Shown here piece after piece: positions 7,229 through 14,190 of a DNA stretch of 16,385 bases (the stretch's first letter is position 1; each line of letters opens with the position of its first letter). The position numbers and the translations under genes are program-made. Under the pieces are notes generated by a model that saw nothing but the letters and a program-made list of their open reading frames with translations, made no database searches and had not been told where the DNA came from. This stretch comes from Anaerolineae bacterium (GTDB lineage: Bacteria; Chloroflexota; Anaerolineae; Anaerolineales; Villigracilaceae): assembly GCA_003484265.1 (NCBI GenBank), contig DNDO01000152.1, positions 1-16,385 of the forward strand, given 5' to 3'.

Positions 7229-7891
7229 TCATTGACCCAGGTTGAAAATGAACGACCACGGACCTTTTACTGTGTAAAACTCGTCGCTGAAGACGATCTG
7301 TTCCGCCTCTTCCTGCGACATGGTGTCTGGTCTGCTCACGATCTGCATAGTCCTTACCCCGGCAGATTCCACACAATCGAGCAGGATGGCAATGCCGCGT
7401 TCATTGAGCGTCTGTTGTATCTTGGGCATATAGATCGTGCAATAATCTTCCGCACGAGGTGGCGCGGCAAGGGCATCTATGACGATAATCGCTGTGGAAA
7501 GGTCTGCATCTGGAGGGATGTTGAAGAAGGACAGATTGTCGCACCGCAAACCAGACTGCCCCTCCACTGACTCTTGCAAACTCAGTAACGTGGAACTGAA
7601 GTCAATGACCGAGCCTCCCGCAAATTGCAAACTCGCGCCCCAGATGGACCAGTCGGATGTATCCAGCAGGGTAAAACACACTTCCGCTCGAACCTCCTTC
7701 CCATCACGCAGGGCACGCTCCACGCGGACCTCAATTCCGCTGGCAGATTGTATCTGCGTACCGGATTCAGCTTGAACGGTGGGATATGAGGGCGCAATAA
7801 GGGCTGTCGGTAGCGCAGGCACATCTTGGGGAACAGCAGAAGGTGCACATGCTGCAAGAAACAATATTAATACGAGCAAAATCTTTCTCAT
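7229..7891 (-). CDS. Secreted lipoprotein of unknown function
   Basis: A protein of 220 residues that I do not recognise as a family. It starts with a lipoprotein signal peptide: MRK, a hydrophobic stretch (residues 4-12) and the lipobox LAAC with the acylated Cys at 15. A Pro/Ala-rich linker follows (about 16-40). The remaining domain of about 170 residues has four Cys (72, 117, 151, 173), which could form two disulfides outside the membrane, and appears rich in beta-strand. The ATG at 7891 is chosen because AGGAG (7901-7897) is 5 bases away; the adjacent ATG at 7894 would leave only 2. It follows the epimerase gene by 42 bases and is probably co-transcribed with it. Its stop overlaps an ATG in frame with the tyrS leader peptide. 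The Lgt encoded elsewhere in this window would be the enzyme that acylates such proteins. Confidence 0.85.
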   Translation of the reverse strand: MRKILLVLILFLAACAPSAVPQDVPALPTALIAPSYPTVQAESGTQIQSASGIEVRVERALRDGKEVRAEVCFTLLDTSDWSIWGASLQFAGGSVIDFSSTLLSLQESVEGQSGLRCDNLSFFNIPPDADLSTAIIVIDALAAPPRAEDYCTIYMPKIQQTLNERGIAILLDCVESAGVRTMQIVSRPDTMSQEEAEQIVFSDEFYTVKGPWSFIFNLGQ

Positions 7892-7933
7892 CATTTCTCC
7901 TGGTAACTTAATTCGGGTGATGGTCAACTTTCC

Positions 7934-8824
7934 CTATTTGAATATATCTTTCACGGCTTCTTCAATGGTTGGAAATTTGAATTTAAATCCAAGTTCAAGC
8001 AGGCGTTTTGGCTCGGAATAAGAGCCCTCAGTTAGTAATACACTCATCTCTCCAAGAGGGATTCGAATCAAGAATGCTGGAAGATGGAACCAATATGGTC
8101 GTTTCAAGGTCTGCGCGATTGTTTGCATAAAATCCGCATTCGATGTGGGAGTTGGTGCGATCAGGTTGAAGGGTCCGATTGCATTTTCGTTCTTCAATAG
8201 AAATCGAATGGCATTGATCTGGTCATCGATATAAATCCAGGGAACAGCCTGCTTTCCGCTGCCGAACTTTCCTCCAAAGAATAATTTCACAGGTAACGCC
8301 ATCAGAGGGAACATCCCGCCGCGTCTTCCAAGTACGACTGCATTGCGGGTGATGACACGCCGCACGCCTAACTCTTCTACAGACTTGGTCGCGTCTTCCC
8401 AGCCGACTGTTATTTGAGCAAGAAAATCATCTGCGGGAGGGGTGGATTCGTCGGCTACACCGCTTCTACGCAAGCCATAACGATTGATGCCGGAGGTTTG
8501 AAGGAAAACGCTCGGACGGCGGGAAGAGATTTTTATAGCTGAAGCAAGCGCCATTCCAGGGATGACACGGGAGTCAACAAATTTTTGCTTTTGTCGTTGC
8601 GTCCATGGCCAATGTTCCAATCCGTATCCCGTTAGATTTACAACAGCATCCATTTCATTGACGATGGATCCCCATCCGGCAATTGTTCTTCCATCCCACT
8701 GAATGTGATTGGGCTTCGAGGGTTTGCGGCGAGTGAGGATGAAGACATTGTGATTATCCTGTTCAAGCGAATTTGTAAGGGCGGTTCCGATAAAGCCTGA
8801 TCCGCCGGCGATCAATACGTTCAT
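7934..8824 (-). CDS. TIGR01777-family NAD(P)-dependent epimerase/oxidoreductase
   Basis: This 296-residue protein is an atypical (extended-like) short-chain dehydrogenase of the TIGR01777 family, related to E. coli YfcH and plant/eukaryotic SDR39U1. The N-terminal Rossmann fold shows the nucleotide-binding GGSGFIG at 7-13. The middle part carries family-typical stretches (NLTGYGLEHWPWT, SGINRYG, PWIYIDD). The last 50 residues match the DUF1731 tail (PAFLIRIPLGEMS through a leucine-rich EPKRLLELGF). The reaction and substrate are not known for the family; a role in sugar-nucleotide chemistry or cofactor repair is only a guess. The ATG at 8824 is chosen for its AGGAG (8832-8828, 3-base spacing) and because MNVLIAGGSGF is the normal family start; the longer in-frame TTG at 8857 has no support. 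It is divergent from the HNH gene. Confidence 0.9.
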   Translation of the reverse strand: MNVLIAGGSGFIGTALTNSLEQDNHNVFILTRRKPSKPNHIQWDGRTIAGWGSIVNEMDAVVNLTGYGLEHWPWTQRQKQKFVDSRVIPGMALASAIKISSRRPSVFLQTSGINRYGLRRSGVADESTPPADDFLAQITVGWEDATKSVEELGVRRVITRNAVVLGRRGGMFPLMALPVKLFFGGKFGSGKQAVPWIYIDDQINAIRFLLKNENAIGPFNLIAPTPTSNADFMQTIAQTLKRPYWFHLPAFLIRIPLGEMSVLLTEGSYSEPKRLLELGFKFKFPTIEEAVKDIFK

Positions 8825-8865
8825 ATACTCCTGAATAACAGAATCACGCAATTTCAAAAGCCGAT

Positions 8866-8894
8866 TTTACGAATTGCGCCAACTGTCATATAAT
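8866..8894 (+). promoter_or_regulatory. Promoter of the HNH gene
   Basis: TTTACG (8866-8871), 17-base spacer, perfect TATAAT (8889-8894). The predicted start near 8901 lies downstream of the possible TTG start at 8874 and just before the Shine-Dalgarno GGAGG (8907-8911), so it settles the start codon at GTG 8916. Confidence 0.65.
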
Positions 8895-8915
8895 CGTGCC
8901 TGTTGCGGAGGCAGA

Positions 8916-9419
8916 GTGCGCGAACCTGTATTAGTGCTAAACGCAAATTTTGAACCGATCAATGTTTGTACGACACGACGTGCGGTTGGATTGCTCCTGG
9001 CGGGCAAAGCCGGTATGGTCGTAAACGGACGTGGTCATATAAAAACTGTTAGGCAGTTGATCCCGCGTCCTTCGATCATTCGGCTGGAGCTACAGATCCA
9101 TCGACCAAGACCGCATGTCAAATTGACGCGTCGCGAAGTATTCCGCCGCGATAATTATACCTGCCAATATTGCGGAAAACGCGACGGCGGCATGACGGTT
9201 GACCATGTAATCCCGCGCCATATGGGCGGTGGGCATGAATGGACCAATGTGGTCACCGCCTGCCCGCATTGTAACCACCGCAAGGGCGGTCGAAAAGCAG
9301 ACGAGGTCCATATGCGTCTAACTCATGCGCCAAAGGAACCTCCGGCAAGTGCAAAATACATTTTCGGCAAGCACCTGACCGATTATCAGGAATGGGAGCC
9401 GTATATCAACGGCTGGTAG
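8916..9419 (+). CDS. HNH endonuclease domain protein
   Basis: A 167-residue protein with a zinc-ribbon HNH nuclease domain: C83-x2-C86 (CQYC), D96-H97 in VDHVIPR, a downstream N in TNVVTAC, and C116-x2-C119-N-H-R-K-G. This is the HNH_5-like arrangement of four zinc Cys around the metal and catalytic His/Asn. The N-terminal 70 residues (VLVLNANFEPINV and later GRGHIKTVRQLIPRPSII) are typical of a widespread stand-alone family found as single chromosomal genes in many phyla. Its biological role is not established; nicking, repair or homing-like activity are options. GTG 8916 is chosen for GGAGG 4 bases upstream and because the promoter lies inside the longer reading frame. There are no mobile-element features around it, and it has its own promoter and terminator. 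Confidence 0.88.
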   Translation: MREPVLVLNANFEPINVCTTRRAVGLLLAGKAGMVVNGRGHIKTVRQLIPRPSIIRLELQIHRPRPHVKLTRREVFRRDNYTCQYCGKRDGGMTVDHVIPRHMGGGHEWTNVVTACPHCNHRKGGRKADEVHMRLTHAPKEPPASAKYIFGKHLTDYQEWEPYINGW

Positions 9420-9432
9420 TTTACCTATGAAT

Positions 9433-9467
9433 AAAATGACGGTCACCTCGAAGGTGACCGTCATTTT
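9433..9467. terminator. Bidirectional terminator between the HNH and MBL genes
   Basis: A perfect 16-bp stem, AAAATGACGGTCACCT (9433-9448) against its complement (9452-9467), with a 3-base loop CGA. T runs exist on both strands, and the genes on both sides converge on it. Confidence 0.92.
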
Positions 9468-9487
9468 TTAATCGGAAATAATTTTTG

Positions 9488-10243
9488 TTATATGTCAATG
9501 GTCATGAAATCTTTTGCAATTATTATCTCACCTTGAAAGGTCTTACCGGCTTCGGCGGCGATATTCCCTTTTGCAAAACGCCCGGTAGGATAATGGATGA
9601 GATAGAGTTTCTCGGCTTCCGCCTTTGAAGCGATCTCTCCTGCCTGTTCAGCGGAGGAATGTCCAAAGGTTGCACCGCCCGCTTCGTGAATTAGGATATC
9701 CGCACCATCGGCGAGTCTGACGGTCTGTTCGCACGGTTCAGTATCACAGGAGTAAGCCAACACCTTGTCTGTTTTTTTACATTCCACGCGGATTCCTATC
9801 GTTGGCACCATGTGACGGACCGGCGACGAGACGATCTTGAAATCGTCACAGTCCATCACGAAAGCCATCTCCGCTTCGGGCAGGCGGTAAAAAGCGACAG
9901 GGAAGAAATTCGGCCACTCAGCCCAGCCATAGAAACCCATCAGGTCTTCGAGGCGGTCCATTGTGAAATGAAGCCCATAGACGTTGATCGGCTTCGTTCG
10001 CCCCATCAGCCACATGTCCATAAGGAGAAGCGGGATGCCGGAGGCGTGATCAGGATGGAAGTGAGTGACGATAACGTCCGTCAGGTCGTTGAAGTCAACC
10101 CCCGCCTCTTCCAATCGGACGACCGGGTTGCTTACACAATCCACAAGGATCGAGCGTTCTTCGCCGATGATCGCCAGGTGTGTATTTTCATGGTTTTTCG
10201 TGGGCACTGCATTGGATGAACCGAGTATGATGATTTTTGGCAC
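9488..10243 (-). CDS. RNase Z-like metallo-beta-lactamase-fold hydrolase
   Basis: A 251-residue zinc hydrolase. The metal motif H61-x-H63-x-D65-H66 (THFHPDH) is complete, and later ligands are present: His in SPVRHMVPT, Asp in YSCDTEPC, the ILIHEA element and the final His in LIHYPTG. The order and the GATFGHSSAEQAGEIA stretch resemble RNase Z/ElaC and related phosphodiesterases. The protein is shorter than the usual bacterial RNase Z of about 300 residues, and I see no clear flexible-arm insertion, so tRNA 3' processing is possible but unproven. The start is GTG 10243, with AGGAGG (10258-10253) 9 bases away. This Shine-Dalgarno overlaps the stop of the permease gene, so the two are translated from one transcript. 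The three tRNA genes in this window lack an encoded CCA, the substrate type that RNase Z handles. Confidence 0.85.
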   Translation of the reverse strand: MPKIIILGSSNAVPTKNHENTHLAIIGEERSILVDCVSNPVVRLEEAGVDFNDLTDVIVTHFHPDHASGIPLLLMDMWLMGRTKPINVYGLHFTMDRLEDLMGFYGWAEWPNFFPVAFYRLPEAEMAFVMDCDDFKIVSSPVRHMVPTIGIRVECKKTDKVLAYSCDTEPCEQTVRLADGADILIHEAGGATFGHSSAEQAGEIASKAEAEKLYLIHYPTGRFAKGNIAAEAGKTFQGEIIIAKDFMTIDI

Positions 10244-10256
10244 AGTGATCTCCCTC

Positions 10257-11693
10257 CTATAGGTGAGGAAAAGCCAGTTTGATGAGTGCGGTCGTGATGT
10301 ATATCTCCACCACAGCTGCAATTGCCAATAACGGGACTACCAGACCGATATATACTCTAAGCCAATCTGCAAGGGAGAGGAGCAAGCTTTCACCCAAACT
10401 TTTGTCTGTGTTTGGCGAAACAAGTTGTGCGCCTACTTTTAGCATAGCTGCGGTCGCAATGACCACAGCTGTTAACTCGAATAAACCGTGCGGCAACACC
10501 CCGACAGAGAATGTGAGAAGAGGCGAGAACCCGACAAGATCAGCCGCGCCTAATATGCCTCCGACCAACGCGAAGTTCGCCATGAACAAGGTCAAACCAA
10601 GCGTTCCGAATGAGACCAGTCCCATCAATAGAAACACAACCGTGGTGCGGGCATTGTAGAAAAACAATAGTGGCGCCGGCAATTGCTCATCCAACCGATC
10701 GAGAGTGACAATATTATCGCCAACCATTGCCCTGAACTCATCTGTCCGTTCAGGCGTAATATCAATAAAAGTCGGAACGTTGACCGTCACCCAGAAGTAA
10801 CTCACAAACACACAAACTATCCCCAGAATCGTAACGATCGCCAGAGGTTGTTTCAATTGACGCAGGGTTAACGGAATCTCGATCCGATACCATTCGATCA
10901 CCGATTTCGCCCCGCCCACAAACCGGGTACGGAACACTCGGTACATATTCTTGAAGTTCAACGTATCTATCTCGCGACCTAACAGGTACTCGCGTTTGAA
11001 ATGAGCAAGCCCAAGGCGAACAAGCAGGCCGGACAGCAATGTCACACCTGCAATTGCATACCACAACACGTCTTCGTTGCCCCAAAAGATTAGAACAGTC
11101 TCCCCCTGCAACAGAAAAGCGACAGGTACAACCACGAACGACGCCATCAAATTCGCCGCACGAATCGTAGTCGCCTGCACGGAAATCACGATAGCCGAAC
11201 TGACCATGAGGACAGCATGCGCGAACGTCAGCATAAAGATCAACGCAAGCATGTATGCGCTTGGAAACTCAACAGTTCGCCGCGAGACCAGGATCAAATA
11301 TATTCCGATTGACAGAAAACTAAACACCAGCGGGGTTGTAATCCCGACAAACAACTTGCCAAGATACAAATGCTTGTCTTCCAACGGCGACGATAATAAA
11401 GGCTCGATCGTGCCGCGTTCCTTTTCGCCGACGAACGATTCGAGCGCAACCACGAGAGTAAACGATAACGGAAAAAAACCGATCACCAGGATCACGAACG
11501 GGATCAAATTATCCAGAATTAAATCCCCGCCGAAGCGGTTCATGAAAGTGATTGCCTGACGCGTTGTATCGTCTGCAATGAATGGGAATACCGAAATCAG
11601 CAGGAGCATCGGCACAACAATACGCCAGTCGCGAAACTGGTCTATGAACTCGCGCCGTGCCACAAGCCAGACTGCATCCAGATTACGCCGCAT
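10257..11693 (-). CDS. ABC-2 type permease fused to a SpoIIM-like (DUF95) domain
   Basis: A 478-residue inner-membrane protein, the partner of the ATPase encoded just upstream. The N-terminal half (about 1-245) is an ABC-2/NatB-like permease: cytosolic start RREFIDQFRDWR, a first membrane helix, and the characteristic amphipathic ESFVGEKERGTIEPLLSSPL followed by several helices. After a charged linker (about 246-285), one membrane helix and an external loop (about 306-345), the C-terminal 130 residues match the SpoIIM/DUF95 family, with the diagnostic LPHGLFEL (H402, E406) and helices on either side. SpoIIM in Bacillus acts in septal membrane remodelling with SpoIID/P; homologues in non-sporulating bacteria are of unknown role. 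The ATG at 11693 overlaps the end of the ATPase gene by 11 bases, so the two are coupled. The substrate is not evident. SpoIIM proteins are often neighbours of ABC or RDD-family genes, so the fusion fits a functional link. Confidence 0.88.
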   Translation of the reverse strand: MRRNLDAVWLVARREFIDQFRDWRIVVPMLLLISVFPFIADDTTRQAITFMNRFGGDLILDNLIPFVILVIGFFPLSFTLVVALESFVGEKERGTIEPLLSSPLEDKHLYLGKLFVGITTPLVFSFLSIGIYLILVSRRTVEFPSAYMLALIFMLTFAHAVLMVSSAIVISVQATTIRAANLMASFVVVPVAFLLQGETVLIFWGNEDVLWYAIAGVTLLSGLLVRLGLAHFKREYLLGREIDTLNFKNMYRVFRTRFVGGAKSVIEWYRIEIPLTLRQLKQPLAIVTILGIVCVFVSYFWVTVNVPTFIDITPERTDEFRAMVGDNIVTLDRLDEQLPAPLLFFYNARTTVVFLLMGLVSFGTLGLTLFMANFALVGGILGAADLVGFSPLLTFSVGVLPHGLFELTAVVIATAAMLKVGAQLVSPNTDKSLGESLLLSLADWLRVYIGLVVPLLAIAAVVEIYITTALIKLAFPHL

Positions 11694-12621
11694 AGGTCAC
11701 CCCTTGGGCATCTGCCATCGTCTTCAAATAGACCTGCTCCAACTTTCTCGAAACTTCCTGGAAGGAAACGAGAGGTGCATTTCTGGCCGTCAGCGTATTC
11801 ACGATCTTTGGATTGACAACCAGCGGTGCATCGACGCGGAACCGTAAACTGGTTGCATCTCGAAAAGCCAATTCAACTCCCTCAGGCAAATTCAACTCAC
11901 CCGCGTCGAAAGGTTCCGCAAATACCGCCTCGTACTCGACAGGACCTAATACATCGCGCTTCAATTCATCGAGTGTACCGTTCAACAATATTTTCCCGCG
12001 ATAGATAATTGCAATCGAATCAGCCAAAGCTTCAGCCTCGGCGAGATTATGGGTACAGATGATGATGGTCCGCTTGGAGGAGCGCAAACGTGCGATCTCA
12101 TTCCTCACCAACTGCGCGGATTCGGGATCCATCGCGGAGGTCGGCTCATCCAGAAGCAATACTGATGGATCATGGATCAACGCACGAGCCAGCGCAAGTT
12201 TTTGTTTCATCCCCTTTGAATATTCCCCGGAACGCCTCCGCGCTGCTTCGGCAAGACCGAAATACTCAAGGAGATATTGACTGCGCTGTTTTCTGAATTC
12301 AGCATTCAGACCATACACTTTACCGAAGTAATCCATATACTCCTGACCGGTCATCCGCATATACAAACCATGCTGTTCCGTCAGCACACCGACATTTGCA
12401 CGTACGGTATCAGGTTTTTTTGTGACGTCATAACCGGCCACCCTCGCCCAACCACGAGTCGGATTCAACAAGGCGGTCAACATGCGCACCGTGGTTGTTT
12501 TGCCCGCACCGTTTTGCCCCAATAAAGCCAGTATTTGTCCGGGCTTGATGTTCAGCGTTACGCCATCCACAGCCCAGAACTCGTTATTAAATTGTTTACT
12601 TAGGTCATTGCATTCGATCAT
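11683..12621 (-). CDS. ABC transporter ATP-binding protein
   Basis: The 312-residue nucleotide-binding subunit of an ABC-2 type exporter. All motifs are intact: Walker A GQNGAGKTT (35-43), Q-loop Q83, signature YSKGMKQK (134-141; SKGMK in place of SGGQ, usual for NatA/CcmA-type export ATPases), Walker B VLLLDEP with D158/E159, D-loop SAMD and H-loop H191. The C-terminal 80 residues are a regulatory extension common in this group. It works as a dimer on the cytosolic face of the permease encoded downstream with an 11-base overlap. The ATG at 12621 is the natural start (MIECNDLSKQF); only a weak purine-rich GAAGAGAAG precedes it. Sequence does not identify the cargo; NatA-like sodium, lipid or drug export are options. 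Confidence 0.94.
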   Translation of the reverse strand: MIECNDLSKQFNNEFWAVDGVTLNIKPGQILALLGQNGAGKTTTVRMLTALLNPTRGWARVAGYDVTKKPDTVRANVGVLTEQHGLYMRMTGQEYMDYFGKVYGLNAEFRKQRSQYLLEYFGLAEAARRRSGEYSKGMKQKLALARALIHDPSVLLLDEPTSAMDPESAQLVRNEIARLRSSKRTIIICTHNLAEAEALADSIAIIYRGKILLNGTLDELKRDVLGPVEYEAVFAEPFDAGELNLPEGVELAFRDATSLRFRVDAPLVVNPKIVNTLTARNAPLVSFQEVSRKLEQVYLKTMADAQGVTYAA

Positions 12622-12639
12622 TTGCTTCTCTTCTCTTCG

Positions 12640-12667
12640 AGCATAGCATAGTCAATTTCGCGGTCAA
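12640..12667 (-). promoter_or_regulatory. Possible promoter of the ABC exporter genes
   Basis: On the minus strand, TTGACC (12667-12662), a 16-base spacer and TATGCT (12645-12640), 18 bases before the ATPase ATG. No terminator is visible in the 74-base gap after lgt, so read-through from lgt is also possible. Confidence 0.4.
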
Positions 12668-12695
12668 TAAGACAACGGTCACCCCGAACATCTTA

Positions 12696-13496
12696 TCACT
12701 GATTATAAGAGGATTCCACCTTCCGATGCCGTAAATATAATGCTAGTGCGGCAATAACTGCGACAAATGCCATAATGGTCTGGTTGATATTTATTCCACC
12801 GACCATCGAAGCATCAAGCCGCAAGAAGTCAAGGAGGAATCGACCGATCGGGTAGACGACCAAATATACAAGAAAGATGTCCCCATATTTCAAGACCCTT
12901 GTAAAACGGCGGGAAACCCAAATTAATAGGAACAGGTTCATCAAATTCCAAAGAGATTCGTATAAAAACAATGGATGGTAATACTCAACATCCAGGTATC
13001 CCGTCAGGCGGTGCGCAGGATCGATGAAGATCTTCCAGGGCACGTCTGTTGGCGCACCATAAAGTTCCTGATTAACGAAATTTCCCCAGCGACCAATCGC
13101 CTGCCCTAACGCAAGGCTCGGCGATGCAATATCCGCCCACTCGGCAAAATTGATACCTGTTATTCTTGAGTATATATACAAGGCGATCAACCCGCCGATT
13201 ATCGCACCTGGAATTCCGAGACCGCCTTTCCAAACGGCCAGCGCGTCCAATGGATGAGACAGATACCAGGCTGTCGTGATTCCTGTCGATGGAGATGGCG
13301 TTAATATATGCCAAATCCGCGCGCCGATGATACCGCCGATAAGTAAATAGATGAAAATATCCCAAACAACCTCAGGGTTATATCCTCTCCGCTTCGCCTC
13401 TTTTCTTGCTAAAAACGCCCCGGCGACCGCGCCAATCATCAATATAATTCCATAGAAGCGAACGAACAACGGACCTATGCTGATACCTTCAGGCAT
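12696..13496 (-). CDS. lgt: Prolipoprotein diacylglyceryl transferase
   Basis: Lgt moves a diacylglyceryl group from phosphatidylglycerol to the lipobox Cys of prolipoproteins, at the outer face of the cytoplasmic membrane. The 266 residues contain about seven hydrophobic segments and the family landmarks: start ISIGPLFVRFYGI, GGLGIPGAIIGG, the signature GRWGNFVNQELYG, HPLFLYES, and YPIGRFLLDFLR near the end. In the GGLGI-x-GA segment Pro stands where E. coli has the essential His103. The ATG at 13496 lies 2 bases after the stop of the CDP-alcohol transferase gene; AGAGG at 5-base spacing overlaps that gene's end, so translation is coupled. The operon order, phospholipid synthesis followed by a phospholipid-using enzyme, makes functional sense. 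Confidence 0.95.
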   Translation of the reverse strand: MPEGISIGPLFVRFYGIILMIGAVAGAFLARKEAKRRGYNPEVVWDIFIYLLIGGIIGARIWHILTPSPSTGITTAWYLSHPLDALAVWKGGLGIPGAIIGGLIALYIYSRITGINFAEWADIASPSLALGQAIGRWGNFVNQELYGAPTDVPWKIFIDPAHRLTGYLDVEYYHPLFLYESLWNLMNLFLLIWVSRRFTRVLKYGDIFLVYLVVYPIGRFLLDFLRLDASMVGGININQTIMAFVAVIAALALYLRHRKVESSYNQ

Positions 13497-13498
13497 TT

Positions 13499-14146
13499 CT
13501 ACCTCTGATCTTGTTTTTGGTTACTAAGCGTTGCTATCGCATGTCTGCGAACATGCCAAATTCTCTGTAATGCTGTAAAGTTTGCGAATATCGCAAGGAT
13601 CCCAAGCCCGAAATAAATTTGATCGAAAACCATTGCAGGCGCGAGCACCAGGTACCGCTCGGCGCGCGTCAGTAAACCAACTTTCGCTTCATACCCCAGC
13701 CCTTCAGCACGCGCCCTGACGTAAGAAACAAGGACAGACCCCGCCGCCGCGCCAAAGGTAAGCATCCCGCCGGTCGGTTCCCCAATTACAAGGAAATAAT
13801 ACAGCAACCCACCGTAGATGATCAATTCAGAATAACGGTCAGAGACTGAATCGACATAAGCGCCCCAATTGCTGGCTTCCCCGCGCAGGCGCGCCATGGT
13901 TCCATCCAACGCATCGATCGGGGTCATCACTGCAACCAGGATACCACCGGTCAATAATTCCCCATTAGCCAGATAAACCGCGCCTATGGTGTTTCCAATA
14001 ACTCCCAGTGCGGTCATCATATTGGGAGTCAACCCCAGCCAAAGGAAGAGTCTTCCTAAAGGGTCAAGCACCCACTTAAACCACAAACGCAAATAATCAC
14101 TGAATGTTTTTTTAGAAACAGGAGTTGTGACTGCGGATTTATCCAT
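13499..14146 (-). CDS. CDP-alcohol phosphatidyltransferase (PIP-synthase/PgsA-like)
   Basis: A 215-residue integral membrane enzyme that transfers a phosphatidyl group from CDP-diacylglycerol to an alcohol. The full family signature is present: D78-x2-D81-G82-x2-A85-R86, G95, D99 and D103, which bind two metal ions and the CDP moiety. About six hydrophobic segments follow the amphipathic N-terminus (residues 15-40). The stretch VSYVRARAEGLGYEAKVGLLTRAER resembles the acceptor-site half of actinobacterial phosphatidylinositol-phosphate synthases, so an inositol-phosphate acceptor is possible; glycerol-phosphate (PgsA) or another acceptor cannot be excluded from sequence alone. The ATG at 14146 has GGA with about 5-base spacing. 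It lies 44 bases after the ftsK-type gene and 2 bases before lgt, so the three probably form one operon. Confidence 0.9.
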   Translation of the reverse strand: MDKSAVTTPVSKKTFSDYLRLWFKWVLDPLGRLFLWLGLTPNMMTALGVIGNTIGAVYLANGELLTGGILVAVMTPIDALDGTMARLRGEASNWGAYVDSVSDRYSELIIYGGLLYYFLVIGEPTGGMLTFGAAAGSVLVSYVRARAEGLGYEAKVGLLTRAERYLVLAPAMVFDQIYFGLGILAIFANFTALQRIWHVRRHAIATLSNQKQDQR

Positions 14147-14190
14147 CTATTCCAATCTTTAAATCGATCATATACGCGATTTTATTCATA

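Noticed and set aside
7143..7376. A 77-codon minus-strand frame ending in the Tyr-rich peptide
   Set aside because: Most of it lies out of frame inside the lipoprotein gene. Only the last 15 (or 29) codons are supported as a leader peptide.
8874..8915. A longer HNH protein starting at TTG 8874
   Set aside because: The best promoter (-10 at 8889-8894) lies inside this extension, and GTG 8916 has a proper GGAGG.
12622..12695. A terminator between lgt and the ABC ATPase gene
   Set aside because: Only a 5-bp AT-rich hairpin without a T run (CTTAT/ATAAG around the lgt stop) is visible; not enough for a call.
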